Shown: positions 7,112 to 14,773, numbered from the stretch's first letter. The stretch: DNA of 17,550 nt from Acidobacteriota bacterium (GCA_002714165.1 PAWT01000036.1:50359-67908); one strand, 5' to 3'. Numbers and translations are program-made. Notes: generated by a model not told the origin, from the letters alone.

Positions 7112-8077
7112 TTAAAACGATTCAGCCGAACTCACGCCCAAGGACCGAGGTCGTTTAGCAAACAACGAATCCCATCCTTGGCTAAACCAGCTTTCAATTA
7201 CGCTCCACGGTTCATCTCGGGCGAAGAGACGACCCACCGCGGGACGACTGATATTGCCCAAAGGTTCCAGAAGGCGTAGGCCCGCACCCTTTGAAGAATT
7301 CTCGCTACGCTTTCCCGGAGAAGCAGAAACACCGTCGATCCACTTCTCTCGGAGGCGTTCGAACTCGCCGTTGAGCGCCATACGGTGAACCCACAGGTTT
7401 ACCCAGTTCAAGAAAGCGGGGTCATCTCGCGGGAGCATGTAACTGAGTTCGTCACGACTCAACGGAGAGTCCGGCTGGACGGCGAAGAGACGCGGGTCCT
7501 CATTCGCGACTAGCACGGCTTCGACGTTATCAGTCAGCATCACGTCGACTCGACCTTCAGCAACGGCATCGGGGATGGAGAGATTGTCCTCGATAACGAC
7601 AATGTCAGCTGTGTTGATACGTTCTCTCACGAAACTCTCGTTTGTTCCACCAGGATTAACACCGATACGAACACCGAGGCGATCGATGGCCCGAAGGTCC
7701 GTGAAACGCGCACGGTCTGCTCTTCGAATAAGAAGACACTTTCCGATCGAGAGATAGGGGTCCGACAGCGAGACGATTTTCTGGCGCTCGAAATTGCGTG
7801 TAATCCCAGACATTGCGATGTCGTAGCGTCCTTCGCGAAGCCCCTCCACGAGTTGGGGCCAACTCGTGGAAACGAAACGCACCTTGACTCCCAGGTCCGC
7901 ACCAAGGCGGCGCGCCGCGTCGATATCAAAACCCTCAAATGTCCCATCAGGGCGCTGATAAGTAAAAGGGCGATAATCACCGGTCGTGCCAATGAGGATC
8001 TCGCCCCGCTCCAAAACGGTGTCAAGTTGAGAAATGGGAAGAACGACGATAAGCGCGGTTAGGACAAGCGCTCGCAT
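7112..8077 (-). CDS. Periplasmic cyclohexadienyl dehydratase-like / amino-acid solute-binding protein
   Basis: This 321-residue protein has a signal-like hydrophobic N-terminus (MRALVLTALIVVLPISQL) and a type-II periplasmic binding fold. Its text is strikingly close to PheC (cyclohexadienyl dehydratase): GTTGDYRPFTY (30-40), EGFDIDAARRL (48-58), TSWPQLVEGL (71-80), RYDIAMSGI (84-92), NPGGTNESF (141-149), DVMLTDNVEAVL (178-189) and MLPRDDPAFLNWV. PheC converts prephenate to phenylpyruvate and arogenate to phenylalanine in the periplasm. The Glu in TDNVEA (186) appears to correspond to its catalytic acid, recalled rather than aligned. A polar extension of about 70 residues (250-321) is not part of PheC (about 268 residues). 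The start at ATG 8077 is chosen from the signal peptide. The frame is open upstream through the tRNA, which cannot be coding. There is no clear RBS. The alternative is an ordinary amino-acid-binding protein. Confidence 0.85.
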   Translation of the reverse strand: MRALVLTALIVVLPISQLDTVLERGEILIGTTGDYRPFTYQRPDGTFEGFDIDAARRLGADLGVKVRFVSTSWPQLVEGLREGRYDIAMSGITRNFERQKIVSLSDPYLSIGKCLLIRRADRARFTDLRAIDRLGVRIGVNPGGTNESFVRERINTADIVVIEDNLSIPDAVAEGRVDVMLTDNVEAVLVANEDPRLFAVQPDSPLSRDELSYMLPRDDPAFLNWVNLWVHRMALNGEFERLREKWIDGVSASPGKRSENSSKGAGLRLLEPLGNISRPAVGRLFARDEPWSVIESWFSQGWDSLFAKRPRSLGVSSAESF

Positions 8078-8094
8078 ATTAGAAAACCACAGCT

Positions 8095-8169
8095 TGGTAG
8101 CGGTACGGGGATTCGAACCCCGGTCGCGTGGCTGAGAACCACGAATCCTGACCCCTAGACGATACCGCC
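8095..8169 (-). tRNA. tRNA-Glu (anticodon CTC), with encoded CCA
   Basis: The minus strand folds as a complete 75-nt cloverleaf. The acceptor is GGCGGTA/TACCGCT (one G-U at the end), followed by positions 8-9 TC and the D arm GTCT...AGGAT. The anticodon arm is CGTGG-TTCTCAG-CCACG with CTC in the loop, the variable region is 4 nt (CGAC), and the T arm is CGGGG-TTCGAAT-CCCCG. Discriminator A and an encoded CCA follow. GTCTAG...AGGA is characteristic of tRNA-Glu, and CTC reads GAG. The 3' end lies only 17 nt before the ATG of the cyclohexadienyl-dehydratase-like gene, so the two are probably on one transcript that is cut by tRNA processing. Confidence 0.97.
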
Positions 8170-8190
8170 ACGGGCCGACCGAAACTCCTG

Positions 8191-8220
8191 ATTCTAGCAA
8201 CTGGTGAGGAAGCGGGTCAA
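8191..8220 (-). promoter_or_regulatory. Sigma70-type promoter of tRNA-Glu and the following exported-protein genes
   Basis: On the minus strand TTGACC (8220-8215) and TAGAAT (8196-8191) are separated by 18 bp. This predicts a start near 8184, about 15 nt before the first base of the tRNA. It is the best promoter match in the window. Confidence 0.75.
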
Positions 8221-8340
8221 TGAACCGCTTTGTTGGACCAGTAGAGGGACAGGTGATTTGCGTTGAACTCTATGCTCCCTGGGTCCGATAGCAAAGGTCG
8301 AGGGCTTCGCGACCACGGACGGGATGGGAGGAAACAATCA

Positions 8341-9732
8341 ATGTCACTATTCTCAAAAGTGCTGCTAGTGGTCGTTCTCGCGGCTTTCTCCGTGGTTGGA
8401 GCGTATCGTTGGGCCGGACGGGCTCTCGGTCCCACGGTCGAGGTCAATAATCCGGAGCGCTATGTCGGGCGGACCAGTGTGCTCGACTTTTCGGTTGAGA
8501 CTCCTGGAGGGACAATTGCCGGAGTTGAAGCGGTCCTCGAGCAAGGTGACACGCGGATCTCACTCTTCTCGCTCGCGGCACCACGCGAAGCCAGGGTCGA
8601 GCAAGAAACTCACGAGCGAATCCGCATCGTGCAAACCTTCGACCTGAACGACCTTCCAGGGGCAACTGAAGGACCGGCACGCCTCATAGTGACCGCAGTC
8701 CGTCCGGTGCTCTACGGTCTACGCCAAGCCTCGACCTCGAGAACCCATTCACTTGAACTACGATTCGAACCCCCACGGCTGACCGTGCTATCGACTCAGC
8801 ATTATGTAAACCACGGTGGCGCTGAGATGATCGTGTACCGGGTGACTCCAAACGACGTCGAGTCTGGCGTTATTGTGGACAATCAAATTTATCCGGGGTT
8901 CCCAGCTGAGGGAGCAGGTATTACAGGGGCGGACGAGGCGATGCATGTCGCGTTCTTTGCCCTTTTACACGACCAGGAGTTGGACGCGCCGATGCAGGTC
9001 TTCGCTCGTGACCCAGCAGGTAACGAAGCGCGGGCCGACTTCAGTCACCGGACGTTCCCGAAGGTCTTCCGCCGGCGTCAAATCACGGTGGGAAACAATT
9101 TCATACAGCGTGTCGTTCCAGCAATTGCTGAGCAATCGGATGCTGCGCGGGTGTTACTCGAAGGTATACCGAAGGATGACCTAGTTACCCAGTACGTCCG
9201 CATTAACGCCGACCTTCGGCAAGAAAATGCAATCTACCTACTGGCGCTCGCCAAACAAACTCAGCCGCGCTTATTGTGGCAGGGTTCGTTTCGCCAACTC
9301 GGCAACTCTCAGGTTGAGTCAAGCTTTGCCGATCACCGGACCTACCTGTACAACGGTCAGGCGATCGATCAACAAGTGCACCTTGGATTTGACCTTGCTG
9401 CCACCGCCAATGTAGCAATTCTGGCATCAAACCACGGTGTCGTTGTCCATGCTGACTTCCTGGGTATCTATGGCAATTGCGTGGTGATCGACCATGGCAT
9501 GGGCCTCCAGTCCCTCTACGCCCATCTCTCATCCATTGGTGTCCAGGTCGGAGATGCTGTTCAACAGGGGCAGGAAATTGGCCGCAGCGGGAGAACCGGC
9601 CTAGCCGGCGGCGACCATCTGCATTTCACGACGCTGCTGCACGGCCACCCGGTTACACCGATCGAATGGTGGGACCCGCACTGGATAGGGGACCGAATCA
9701 CTCGAAAAATTGCTCGTGCCAGCGCGCGGTAA
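8341..9732 (+). CDS. Membrane-anchored M23 (LytM-type) peptidoglycan metallopeptidase
   Basis: This 463-residue protein has one N-terminal membrane segment (about 5-21, KVLLVVVLAAFSVVGAY) and a large periplasmic part. Residues 40-310 look beta-rich, with Ig-like stretches (VEVNNPERYVGR, LTVLSTQHYVNHGGAEMIVY), and have no name I can give. Residues 320-463 are a Peptidase_M23 domain with all zinc and catalytic residues: His347 and Asp351 (HLGFD), His395 (YAHLSS) and His426-x-His428 (GDHLHF). M23 enzymes cleave peptide cross-links in peptidoglycan, and catalytically inactive ones act as activators; this one looks active. The start at ATG 8341 has GGAGG about 10 nt upstream. An upstream in-frame ATG (8263) would only add a polar stretch before the membrane anchor and is rejected. 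It is a single gene between the tRNA-Glu promoter (opposite strand) and the cupredoxin lipoprotein. Confidence 0.93.
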   Translation: MSLFSKVLLVVVLAAFSVVGAYRWAGRALGPTVEVNNPERYVGRTSVLDFSVETPGGTIAGVEAVLEQGDTRISLFSLAAPREARVEQETHERIRIVQTFDLNDLPGATEGPARLIVTAVRPVLYGLRQASTSRTHSLELRFEPPRLTVLSTQHYVNHGGAEMIVYRVTPNDVESGVIVDNQIYPGFPAEGAGITGADEAMHVAFFALLHDQELDAPMQVFARDPAGNEARADFSHRTFPKVFRRRQITVGNNFIQRVVPAIAEQSDAARVLLEGIPKDDLVTQYVRINADLRQENAIYLLALAKQTQPRLLWQGSFRQLGNSQVESSFADHRTYLYNGQAIDQQVHLGFDLAATANVAILASNHGVVVHADFLGIYGNCVVIDHGMGLQSLYAHLSSIGVQVGDAVQQGQEIGRSGRTGLAGGDHLHFTTLLHGHPVTPIEWWDPHWIGDRITRKIARASAR

Positions 9733-9897
9733 CTGACATTGCGTTCGTACATAGGATAGATAAGCTCCGCTAAAGTGTTTCAACCATTTACTGCGGTCGG
9801 TGCGTGTGATATTGATCTGGTTTTGGAGTTTGCCGCGAGACGACGAACTGAGCGGCCTGCGGTGTTTTTCCCCTTACTTCGTGTCAGGAGAGTTTCA

Positions 9898-10671
9898 ATG
9901 GATGTACGAAAGTCGTGGCTGCTGGTTTCGATAATGGCGTTGGTTCTAACAGTGGCGTGTGGTGGTGGCTCGGAAGCCCCGGCCGAATCTGAACCTGAAG
10001 CGCCGGCGGCAACTGCGGTCGACAGCGCTACTGCAGGCAACATCACCGGCACGGTCATACTTGAGGGCACACCCCCTGAAGCCGAAACTATTCGGATGAA
10101 TGCTGATCCTGTTTGCACACAGGAAGCTGGCGATAACACCAGTACGGAATACTACATCGTCGGCGATGATGGTTCACTCAGTAACGTGTTTGTCTACGTT
10201 AAGGAAGGTCTTGGCAACCGGTCCTTTCCTACTCCCTCTGAGCCCGTTATGCTTGACCAAAATGGTTGCCGCTATACGCCGCATGTCTTCGGGATCCAAG
10301 TGGGCCAGACCCTGACAGTGAGCAACGGTGACCCAACGCTGCACAACATTCACGCAACGCCGGCAAACAACGCTGAGTTCAACACCGGCCAACCGATCGA
10401 AGGCATGACCTACGACACCGAATTCGAATCAGTTGAGGTTATGGTGCCGTTTAAGTGCGACGTGCACGGTTGGATGAACGCCTACGTGGGCGTGTTGGAT
10501 CACCCGTACTTCGGCGTGAGCGGTAACGGTGGTGCGTTTGCATTGAACACACTACCCCCGGGCGACTACACGATTGAGGCTTGGCATGAAATGTTAGGTA
10601 CTCAGACTCAGAACGTCACCGTGGGTGAGAACGAAACCGTTGAGGTCTCGTTTACCTTTACGGTTAACTAG
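9898..10671 (+). CDS. Cupredoxin-like lipoprotein with carboxypeptidase-regulatory-type C-terminus
   Basis: This 257-residue lipoprotein has a lipobox LTVAC (Cys21), a GGGSEAPAES linker and two beta domains. The middle domain ends in a putative type-1 copper site: His149/His152 (PTLHNIHATP) and Cys187, His190, Met193 in PFKCDVHGWM. The His...Cys-x2-His-x2-Met arrangement resembles plastocyanin-type proteins. Cys73 and Cys124 could form a disulfide. The C-terminal 50 residues (FALNTLPPGDYTIEAWHE...) match the carboxypeptidase-regulatory-like beta-sandwich. It lies directly before the heme A / oxidase assembly genes, ahead of a terminator, so a role in periplasmic electron transfer or copper supply to the oxidase is inferred. 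ATG 9898 has AGGAG about 8 nt before it. The frame is open upstream to 9775, but that stretch has no signal peptide and would displace the real one. Confidence 0.85.
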   Translation: MDVRKSWLLVSIMALVLTVACGGGSEAPAESEPEAPAATAVDSATAGNITGTVILEGTPPEAETIRMNADPVCTQEAGDNTSTEYYIVGDDGSLSNVFVYVKEGLGNRSFPTPSEPVMLDQNGCRYTPHVFGIQVGQTLTVSNGDPTLHNIHATPANNAEFNTGQPIEGMTYDTEFESVEVMVPFKCDVHGWMNAYVGVLDHPYFGVSGNGGAFALNTLPPGDYTIEAWHEMLGTQTQNVTVGENETVEVSFTFTVN

Positions 10672-10686
10672 CATTTTAAGTGGGCG

Positions 10687-10715
10687 CGGCGGAGGGACGA
10701 TCCCTCCGTCGTTTT
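10687..10715 (+). terminator. Rho-independent terminator after the cupredoxin-like lipoprotein gene
   Basis: An 11-bp stem, CGGCGGAGGGA paired with TCCCTCCGTCG (one G-U), closes a 3-nt loop (CGA) and is followed by TTTT. It lies 15 bp after the lipoprotein stop and 24 bp before ctaA. It separates the lipoprotein from the ctaA operon, or attenuates read-through into it. Confidence 0.8.
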
Positions 10716-10739
10716 CACATCCCGCCTGTTTAACGACGC

Positions 10740-11702
10740 ATGGCCTCGCTCCATAGGTTCACAATTTTCGTCGCCACAGCTACGCTGCTACTCATCACGG
10801 CCGGTGCCTTGGTCACTAGCACAGACTCTGGGCTGGCGGTCCCAGACTGGCCAAATACTTATGGCCACTTCATGTTCAGCTTCCCGCTGTCGAAAATGGT
10901 AGGCGGGATCTTGTACGAGCATGGACACCGGCTAATTGCGAGTGCTGTAGGAATCCTAATGATCGGATTGGCTGTGTGGTTCTCACGTGTTGATGGTCGT
11001 CGCTGGGTGCGATACCTGGCTTGGGTTGCTCTCGGCGCGGTTATACTGCAGGGTACGCTCGGAGGTGTCACGGTGCTCTACTTTTTACCAACACCCATCT
11101 CCGTCGCACACGCTGGGCTCGCTCAGCTTGTCTTCTGCCTGACAGTGGCCCTCGCATTGTTCACGTCACCAAGTTGGCACACCGGGACGGCCGCACCCAT
11201 TGCCGATCGGATGCTAGGGCGGTTGACAATCGGAACGGTGGCTATGGTCTACGTGCAGGTCCTTGTCGGAGCCATAATGCGACACACCGGTGCCGGATTG
11301 GCGATTCCAGATTTTCCCTTAGCTTTTGGGCATCTGGTCCCACCTGAATGGAGTTGGCCGATCGCTATTCACTTCGGACACCGTGTTGGTGCGGTCCTTG
11401 TAACATTGGCGGTTATAGCAACAGCGGGGCACGTGCTGGTGCATCACCGGCATCGATTGGAACTACGGAGACTGGCCTGGCTGCTCATTGGGCTCGTGAC
11501 GGTTCAGTTCACCCTGGGCGCTCTCACTGTGCTTTCAGAACGTCAAGTGGGTATCAACACGGCACATGTCGCGACTGGAGCGGCACTTCTGGCAACGGTT
11601 GTCCTCTTGACACTCTTGGTGCACCGCCACCGGTTCACGGATGTGCCCTTAAGCAATACCTCAGTGGCATTGCCCGAGACATCAGCAGTAGGGGGTAGCT
11701 AG
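10740..11702 (+). CDS. ctaA: Heme A synthase (COX15/CtaA family)
   Basis: This 320-residue, eight-helix membrane protein converts heme O to heme A for cytochrome oxidase. The two homologous four-helix halves are visible as repeated signatures: STDSGLAVPDWPNTYG (27-42) and TGAGLAIPDFPLAFG (183-197). Heme-binding histidines are in YEHGHR (His61/63), SVAHAG (His124), IHFGHR (His211/214) and NTAHVATG (His276). Glu60 before the first His is the conserved acid of the active site. The start is ATG 10740 (the sequence before it has no clear RBS). The stop TAG is immediately followed by the GTG of ctaB, so translation is coupled. Confidence 0.95.
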   Translation: MASLHRFTIFVATATLLLITAGALVTSTDSGLAVPDWPNTYGHFMFSFPLSKMVGGILYEHGHRLIASAVGILMIGLAVWFSRVDGRRWVRYLAWVALGAVILQGTLGGVTVLYFLPTPISVAHAGLAQLVFCLTVALALFTSPSWHTGTAAPIADRMLGRLTIGTVAMVYVQVLVGAIMRHTGAGLAIPDFPLAFGHLVPPEWSWPIAIHFGHRVGAVLVTLAVIATAGHVLVHHRHRLELRRLAWLLIGLVTVQFTLGALTVLSERQVGINTAHVATGAALLATVVLLTLLVHRHRFTDVPLSNTSVALPETSAVGGS

Positions 11703-12596
11703 GTGAAAATCAGTGCGGTGACAGTGGCTGTTCCGGGAAGTCGCATCGCCGACTTCATTGCACTTACGAAGCCACGTTTGAACTCCCTCGTCTTAGTTAC
11801 AACGACCGTCTGTTTCTATCTGGGGGCGCCTGACGCCAGTGTGCTCTGGCTTATCGGACCAACGATAATTGGAACAGCGCTGGTCGCTGGTGGTGCCTCC
11901 GCTCTCAACCAGGTTTACGAGAGGAAGGCGGACGGCCTGATGCTTAGGACCCGGCATCGGCCGCTACCTAGCGGTCGACTATTACCAGCGGAGGCGCGGG
12001 CATTTGGCATCGCACTTTCTCTGATCGGATTGGCTGTCCTGACCTACACGCGTCCACTTGCCGCCGGCCTCGCTCTAGCGACAATAGTCACGTACGTTCT
12101 GATTTACACACCACTGAAGTGCCGCACTCCTTTCGCCACCGTGGTTGGTGCTGTACCTGGCGCTTTACCGGCTGCGCTAGGCTGGGTGGCAGCGAGTGGC
12201 TCGATGACTCTTGAGGCGTGGGTGTTATTCGGTATCGTCTTCCTCTGGCAGATCCCACACTTTCTAGCAATCGCGTGGATTTACCGTGAGGATTTTGCCC
12301 GTGCGGGATTTCAGGTTTTGCCAGTCGTTGAACCAAGCGGACGGCGTACAGCTAGGTACGTGCTTCTTTTTCTCGCTGGCCTGTTGCCAGTCAGTCTCGC
12401 TCCGGCGTGGGTCGGCATGGCTGGCACCCCATATTTGCTTGGTGCGGCGTTACTCGGCTTCGGCTTCGCCGCGCTCTCTGCACGGTTCGCCTTGCACCGG
12501 TCCATGCAAAACGCGCGCAATCTTTTCGCCGGATCGCTCGTCTACCTGCCCCTCCTATGGGTGCTCCTCATTTCCTCAAGGTTGTTAAGTGGCTGA
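11703..12596 (+). CDS. ctaB: Protoheme IX farnesyltransferase (heme O synthase, COX10/CtaB)
   Basis: This 297-residue UbiA-type prenyltransferase makes heme O from heme B and farnesyl diphosphate. Motifs seen are NQVYERKADGLM (69-80, first Asp-rich region), RTRHRPLPSGR (82-92), YTPLKCRTPF, GAVPGALPAALGW (149-161) and IPHFLAIAWIYREDFARAG (184-202). It has about nine hydrophobic helices. The GTG start at 11703 directly abuts the ctaA stop, with AGGGGG (11690-11695) 7 nt before it. Its end overlaps the start of the ABC ATPase by 8 bp. The gene order, ctaA then ctaB then ABC then DUF420, fits oxidase assembly. Confidence 0.96.
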   Translation: MKISAVTVAVPGSRIADFIALTKPRLNSLVLVTTTVCFYLGAPDASVLWLIGPTIIGTALVAGGASALNQVYERKADGLMLRTRHRPLPSGRLLPAEARAFGIALSLIGLAVLTYTRPLAAGLALATIVTYVLIYTPLKCRTPFATVVGAVPGALPAALGWVAASGSMTLEAWVLFGIVFLWQIPHFLAIAWIYREDFARAGFQVLPVVEPSGRRTARYVLLFLAGLLPVSLAPAWVGMAGTPYLLGAALLGFGFAALSARFALHRSMQNARNLFAGSLVYLPLLWVLLISSRLLSG

Positions 12597-13548
12597 ACCG
12601 CTTTCGCCTACCCCGGCGTCCCGTCCAGGCCTTCAACCGGCATTAAACGTCGTCGGCTTGGGTCACCGCTATGGTGACCGTCAAGCGCTCCAATCGGTCA
12701 GCTTCGATGTAGCGCCTGGCGAAAGTTTTGGACTTCTGGGACCGAACGGGGGTGGCAAGACGACTTTTTTCCGGATTGCTGCCACACTGCTGACCCCTAC
12801 CAACGGAACGGTCCGCGTCTTCGGCCACGACGTAGCTACCCACCCCGACGCTGTGCGTCGTTGCATCGGTATGACGTTCCAGTCACCGGCACTCGATGAT
12901 CGTCTCCGTATTGTTGAAAATCTCTATTACCACGGCCATTTATATGGCCTGCACGGTAAATCGCTCAACCAAAGAATTGACGAGGTGCTTTCGCTCGTCA
13001 ACCTAACCGACCGTGCGAGCGACCTAGTGAGCACCCTGTCCGGCGGACTGCAACGGCGTGTGGAACTGGCTAAGACGCTGCTCACTAAACCACTACTCCT
13101 TCTCCTAGATGAGCCGAGTAATGGTCTCGACCCTGGTGCACGGCGCGAGGTCTGGGAGCATCTGCGACATCTGCGACAGACTGAGTCGACGACAATTATC
13201 GTGGCCACGCACTTGATGGACGAGGCCGCGCAGTGTGACCGCGTAGGAATTTTGCATGAAGGTCAATTAGTTGCATCAGGTACTCCGGAAGCACTGGTAT
13301 CAGAGATCGGGGGCGATATGATTCTCGTCACCGGTAAGGACCTCTCGCCACTAGCACAGAAAATTACCCAACGCTTTGACCAGCGCGTAGAGATCATCGA
13401 TGGGGCTCTCCGCTTGGAACGCGCGCAAGCGCATGAATTCGTCCCGGAGCTCGTCGAAGCGTTCCCCGGTGAGATTGATACGATCACCTTCGGTAAACCA
13501 ACGCTTGAAGACGTGTTCATTCACTACACTGGCGAGCAATTGCATTAA
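12589..13548 (+). CDS. ABC transporter ATP-binding protein (ABC-2 export type)
   Basis: The 319-residue ATPase has Walker A GPNGGGKTT (51-59), a Q-loop glutamine at Gln98 (MTFQSPAL), signature LSGGLQRRVELAKTLL (150-165), Walker B LLLLLDEPSNGLD (catalytic Glu175) and H-loop ATHLMDE (His208). It belongs to the DrrA/NatA/CcmA-like group, whose partners are ABC-2 permeases. A C-terminal region of about 90 residues is typical of that group. The GTG start (12589) overlaps ctaB by 8 bp, with AAGG (12578-12581) as RBS. The permease follows 9 bp downstream. The substrate is unknown. Location in the heme A operon suggests a role in oxidase biogenesis (heme, copper or lipid handling), which is inference only. 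Confidence 0.93.
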   Translation: MAEPLSPTPASRPGLQPALNVVGLGHRYGDRQALQSVSFDVAPGESFGLLGPNGGGKTTFFRIAATLLTPTNGTVRVFGHDVATHPDAVRRCIGMTFQSPALDDRLRIVENLYYHGHLYGLHGKSLNQRIDEVLSLVNLTDRASDLVSTLSGGLQRRVELAKTLLTKPLLLLLDEPSNGLDPGARREVWEHLRHLRQTESTTIIVATHLMDEAAQCDRVGILHEGQLVASGTPEALVSEIGGDMILVTGKDLSPLAQKITQRFDQRVEIIDGALRLERAQAHEFVPELVEAFPGEIDTITFGKPTLEDVFIHYTGEQLH

Positions 13549-13557
13549 GCCAACACC

Positions 13558-14331
13558 ATGCTACTTGCCACCTATAGCTTGTGGGCCCGCGACATTATCC
13601 GATTCTACCGGCAGCGCAGTCGAGTTATCGGTGCACTCGGTACCCCAGTCGTCTTCTGGTTGCTACTGGGTTCCGGACTAGGGTCGTCATTTCGCATCAA
13701 CGCCGACGCACCAGTGAACTATCTGCAATACTTCTTTCCAGGCACGCTTGCGCTCATTGTGCTCTTCACCGCCATTTTCTCAACGATTTCAGTCATTGAA
13801 GACCGACGTGAAGGCTTTTTACAAGGAGTGCTGGTGGCGCCGGTGCCGAGGGCGACCATCGTCGTGGGTAAAATTCTCAGCGGCACCACCCTTGCCGTAC
13901 TACAAGCGATGCTTTTTCTGTTGCTCGCACCTGCCACTGGCATTGATCTCCGAGCCGACTTGATACTGCCCCTCGTCGTGACACTACTCACGCTGGCTTT
14001 CGCACTGACCGGTTTAGGCTTTCTGGTTGCGTGGCAGCTTGATTCTACGCAGGGTTTTCACGCCGTCATGAATCTAGTGCTGGTGCCGATGTGGCTCTTG
14101 TCGGGAGCAGTCTTTCCTGCAGAGGGCGCCGCATGGTGGATCCGCGCAATCATGTGGGCCAATCCAATGACCTACGGGGTCACGGCATTACGGGTAGTTT
14201 TGGCAGGAGGGACCTCCGTGACAGGGGGAGGGCAACCGTCATTGGCGATGTCTCTACTCGTAGTCCTCGTGTTTGGTTGCGCAACAGCCGCAATAGGCAT
14301 TGTGTTCGTACGCAGCAAACGAGGTCGCTAA
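13558..14331 (+). CDS. ABC-2 type transporter permease
   Basis: This 257-residue membrane protein has about six hydrophobic helices and the ABC-2 family features. These include a cytoplasmic N-terminus with RDIIRFYRQRSR (11-22), the IEDRREGFLQGVLVAPVPR coupling stretch after helix 2, and LVPMWLLSGAVFP followed by WANPMTYGVTALR near the end. It is the partner of the ATPase 9 bp upstream, with no evident Shine-Dalgarno sequence of its own. DUF420 starts 19 bp downstream. Which molecule the pair exports cannot be read from the sequence. Confidence 0.92.
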   Translation: MLLATYSLWARDIIRFYRQRSRVIGALGTPVVFWLLLGSGLGSSFRINADAPVNYLQYFFPGTLALIVLFTAIFSTISVIEDRREGFLQGVLVAPVPRATIVVGKILSGTTLAVLQAMLFLLLAPATGIDLRADLILPLVVTLLTLAFALTGLGFLVAWQLDSTQGFHAVMNLVLVPMWLLSGAVFPAEGAAWWIRAIMWANPMTYGVTALRVVLAGGTSVTGGGQPSLAMSLLVVLVFGCATAAIGIVFVRSKRGR

Positions 14332-14350
14332 TCTCTGGCGGTAACCATCG

Positions 14351-14773
14351 ATGTTAGAGATTTCAGATCTCCCGTTGCTCAACGCCACGCTGAACGCCCT
14401 CGCGGGGATACTGCTGGTCTCTGCTTATGTCATGATCCGTAAGGGTAATGTCGTCAGGCATCGCGCCCTAATGTTAGCCGCCTTCTCAACGTCAGTGCTG
14501 TTCTTGGTCTCGTACGTCATCTACCACATGAACATAGGATCTCGGGCATTCACGGGTACCGGAGTAATTCGTGTCGTGTACTTTGTTATTCTGGTAACCC
14601 ACGTTGTCCTAGCCATCGCCGTCGTGCCGATGGCGGTCGTGACCCTGCGCCGCGGCCTCCGGCGCGATGATTTACGTCACAAAGCGATCGCGCGCTGGAC
14701 GTTTCCGATTTGGCTTTACGTTTCGGTTACCGGGGTCGTCGTTTATGGAATGCTATACATGCTACCGACCTAA
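14351..14773 (+). CDS. DUF420 membrane protein (CtaM/YozB-like oxidase assembly factor)
   Basis: This 140-residue protein has four hydrophobic helices and the conserved histidines of DUF420: His37 (VVRHRALM), His59 (IYHMNIGS), His84 (LVTHVVLA) and His110 (LRHKAIARWTFPIWLYVS). The C-terminal GxVVYGMLY is also typical. In Staphylococcus a member of this family (CtaM) is needed for functional aa3-type oxidase, and DUF420 genes commonly lie near ctaA/ctaB. This gene closes the operon that starts with ctaA. ATG 14351 lies 19 bp after the permease stop. After its stop there are 84 bp before the convergent hydrolase gene, with no clear terminator. Confidence 0.92.
   Translation: MLEISDLPLLNATLNALAGILLVSAYVMIRKGNVVRHRALMLAAFSTSVLFLVSYVIYHMNIGSRAFTGTGVIRVVYFVILVTHVVLAIAVVPMAVVTLRRGLRRDDLRHKAIARWTFPIWLYVSVTGVVVYGMLYMLPT

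Noticed and set aside
8078..8200. In-frame upstream extension of the PheC-like gene to ATG 8200
   Set aside because: The extension runs through the tRNA-Glu gene and its sequence is simply the tRNA in translation. The signal peptide begins at ATG 8077.
8263..8340. Earlier in-frame ATG (8263) for the M23 peptidase
   Set aside because: The added 26 residues are polar and precede the membrane anchor. ATG 8341 has its own GGAGG.
9733..9897. Possible promoter (TTTACT, 17 bp, TATTGA) before the cupredoxin-like lipoprotein
   Set aside because: Both hexamers are poor matches, so I cannot separate it from chance. No gene is seen in this 165-bp stretch.
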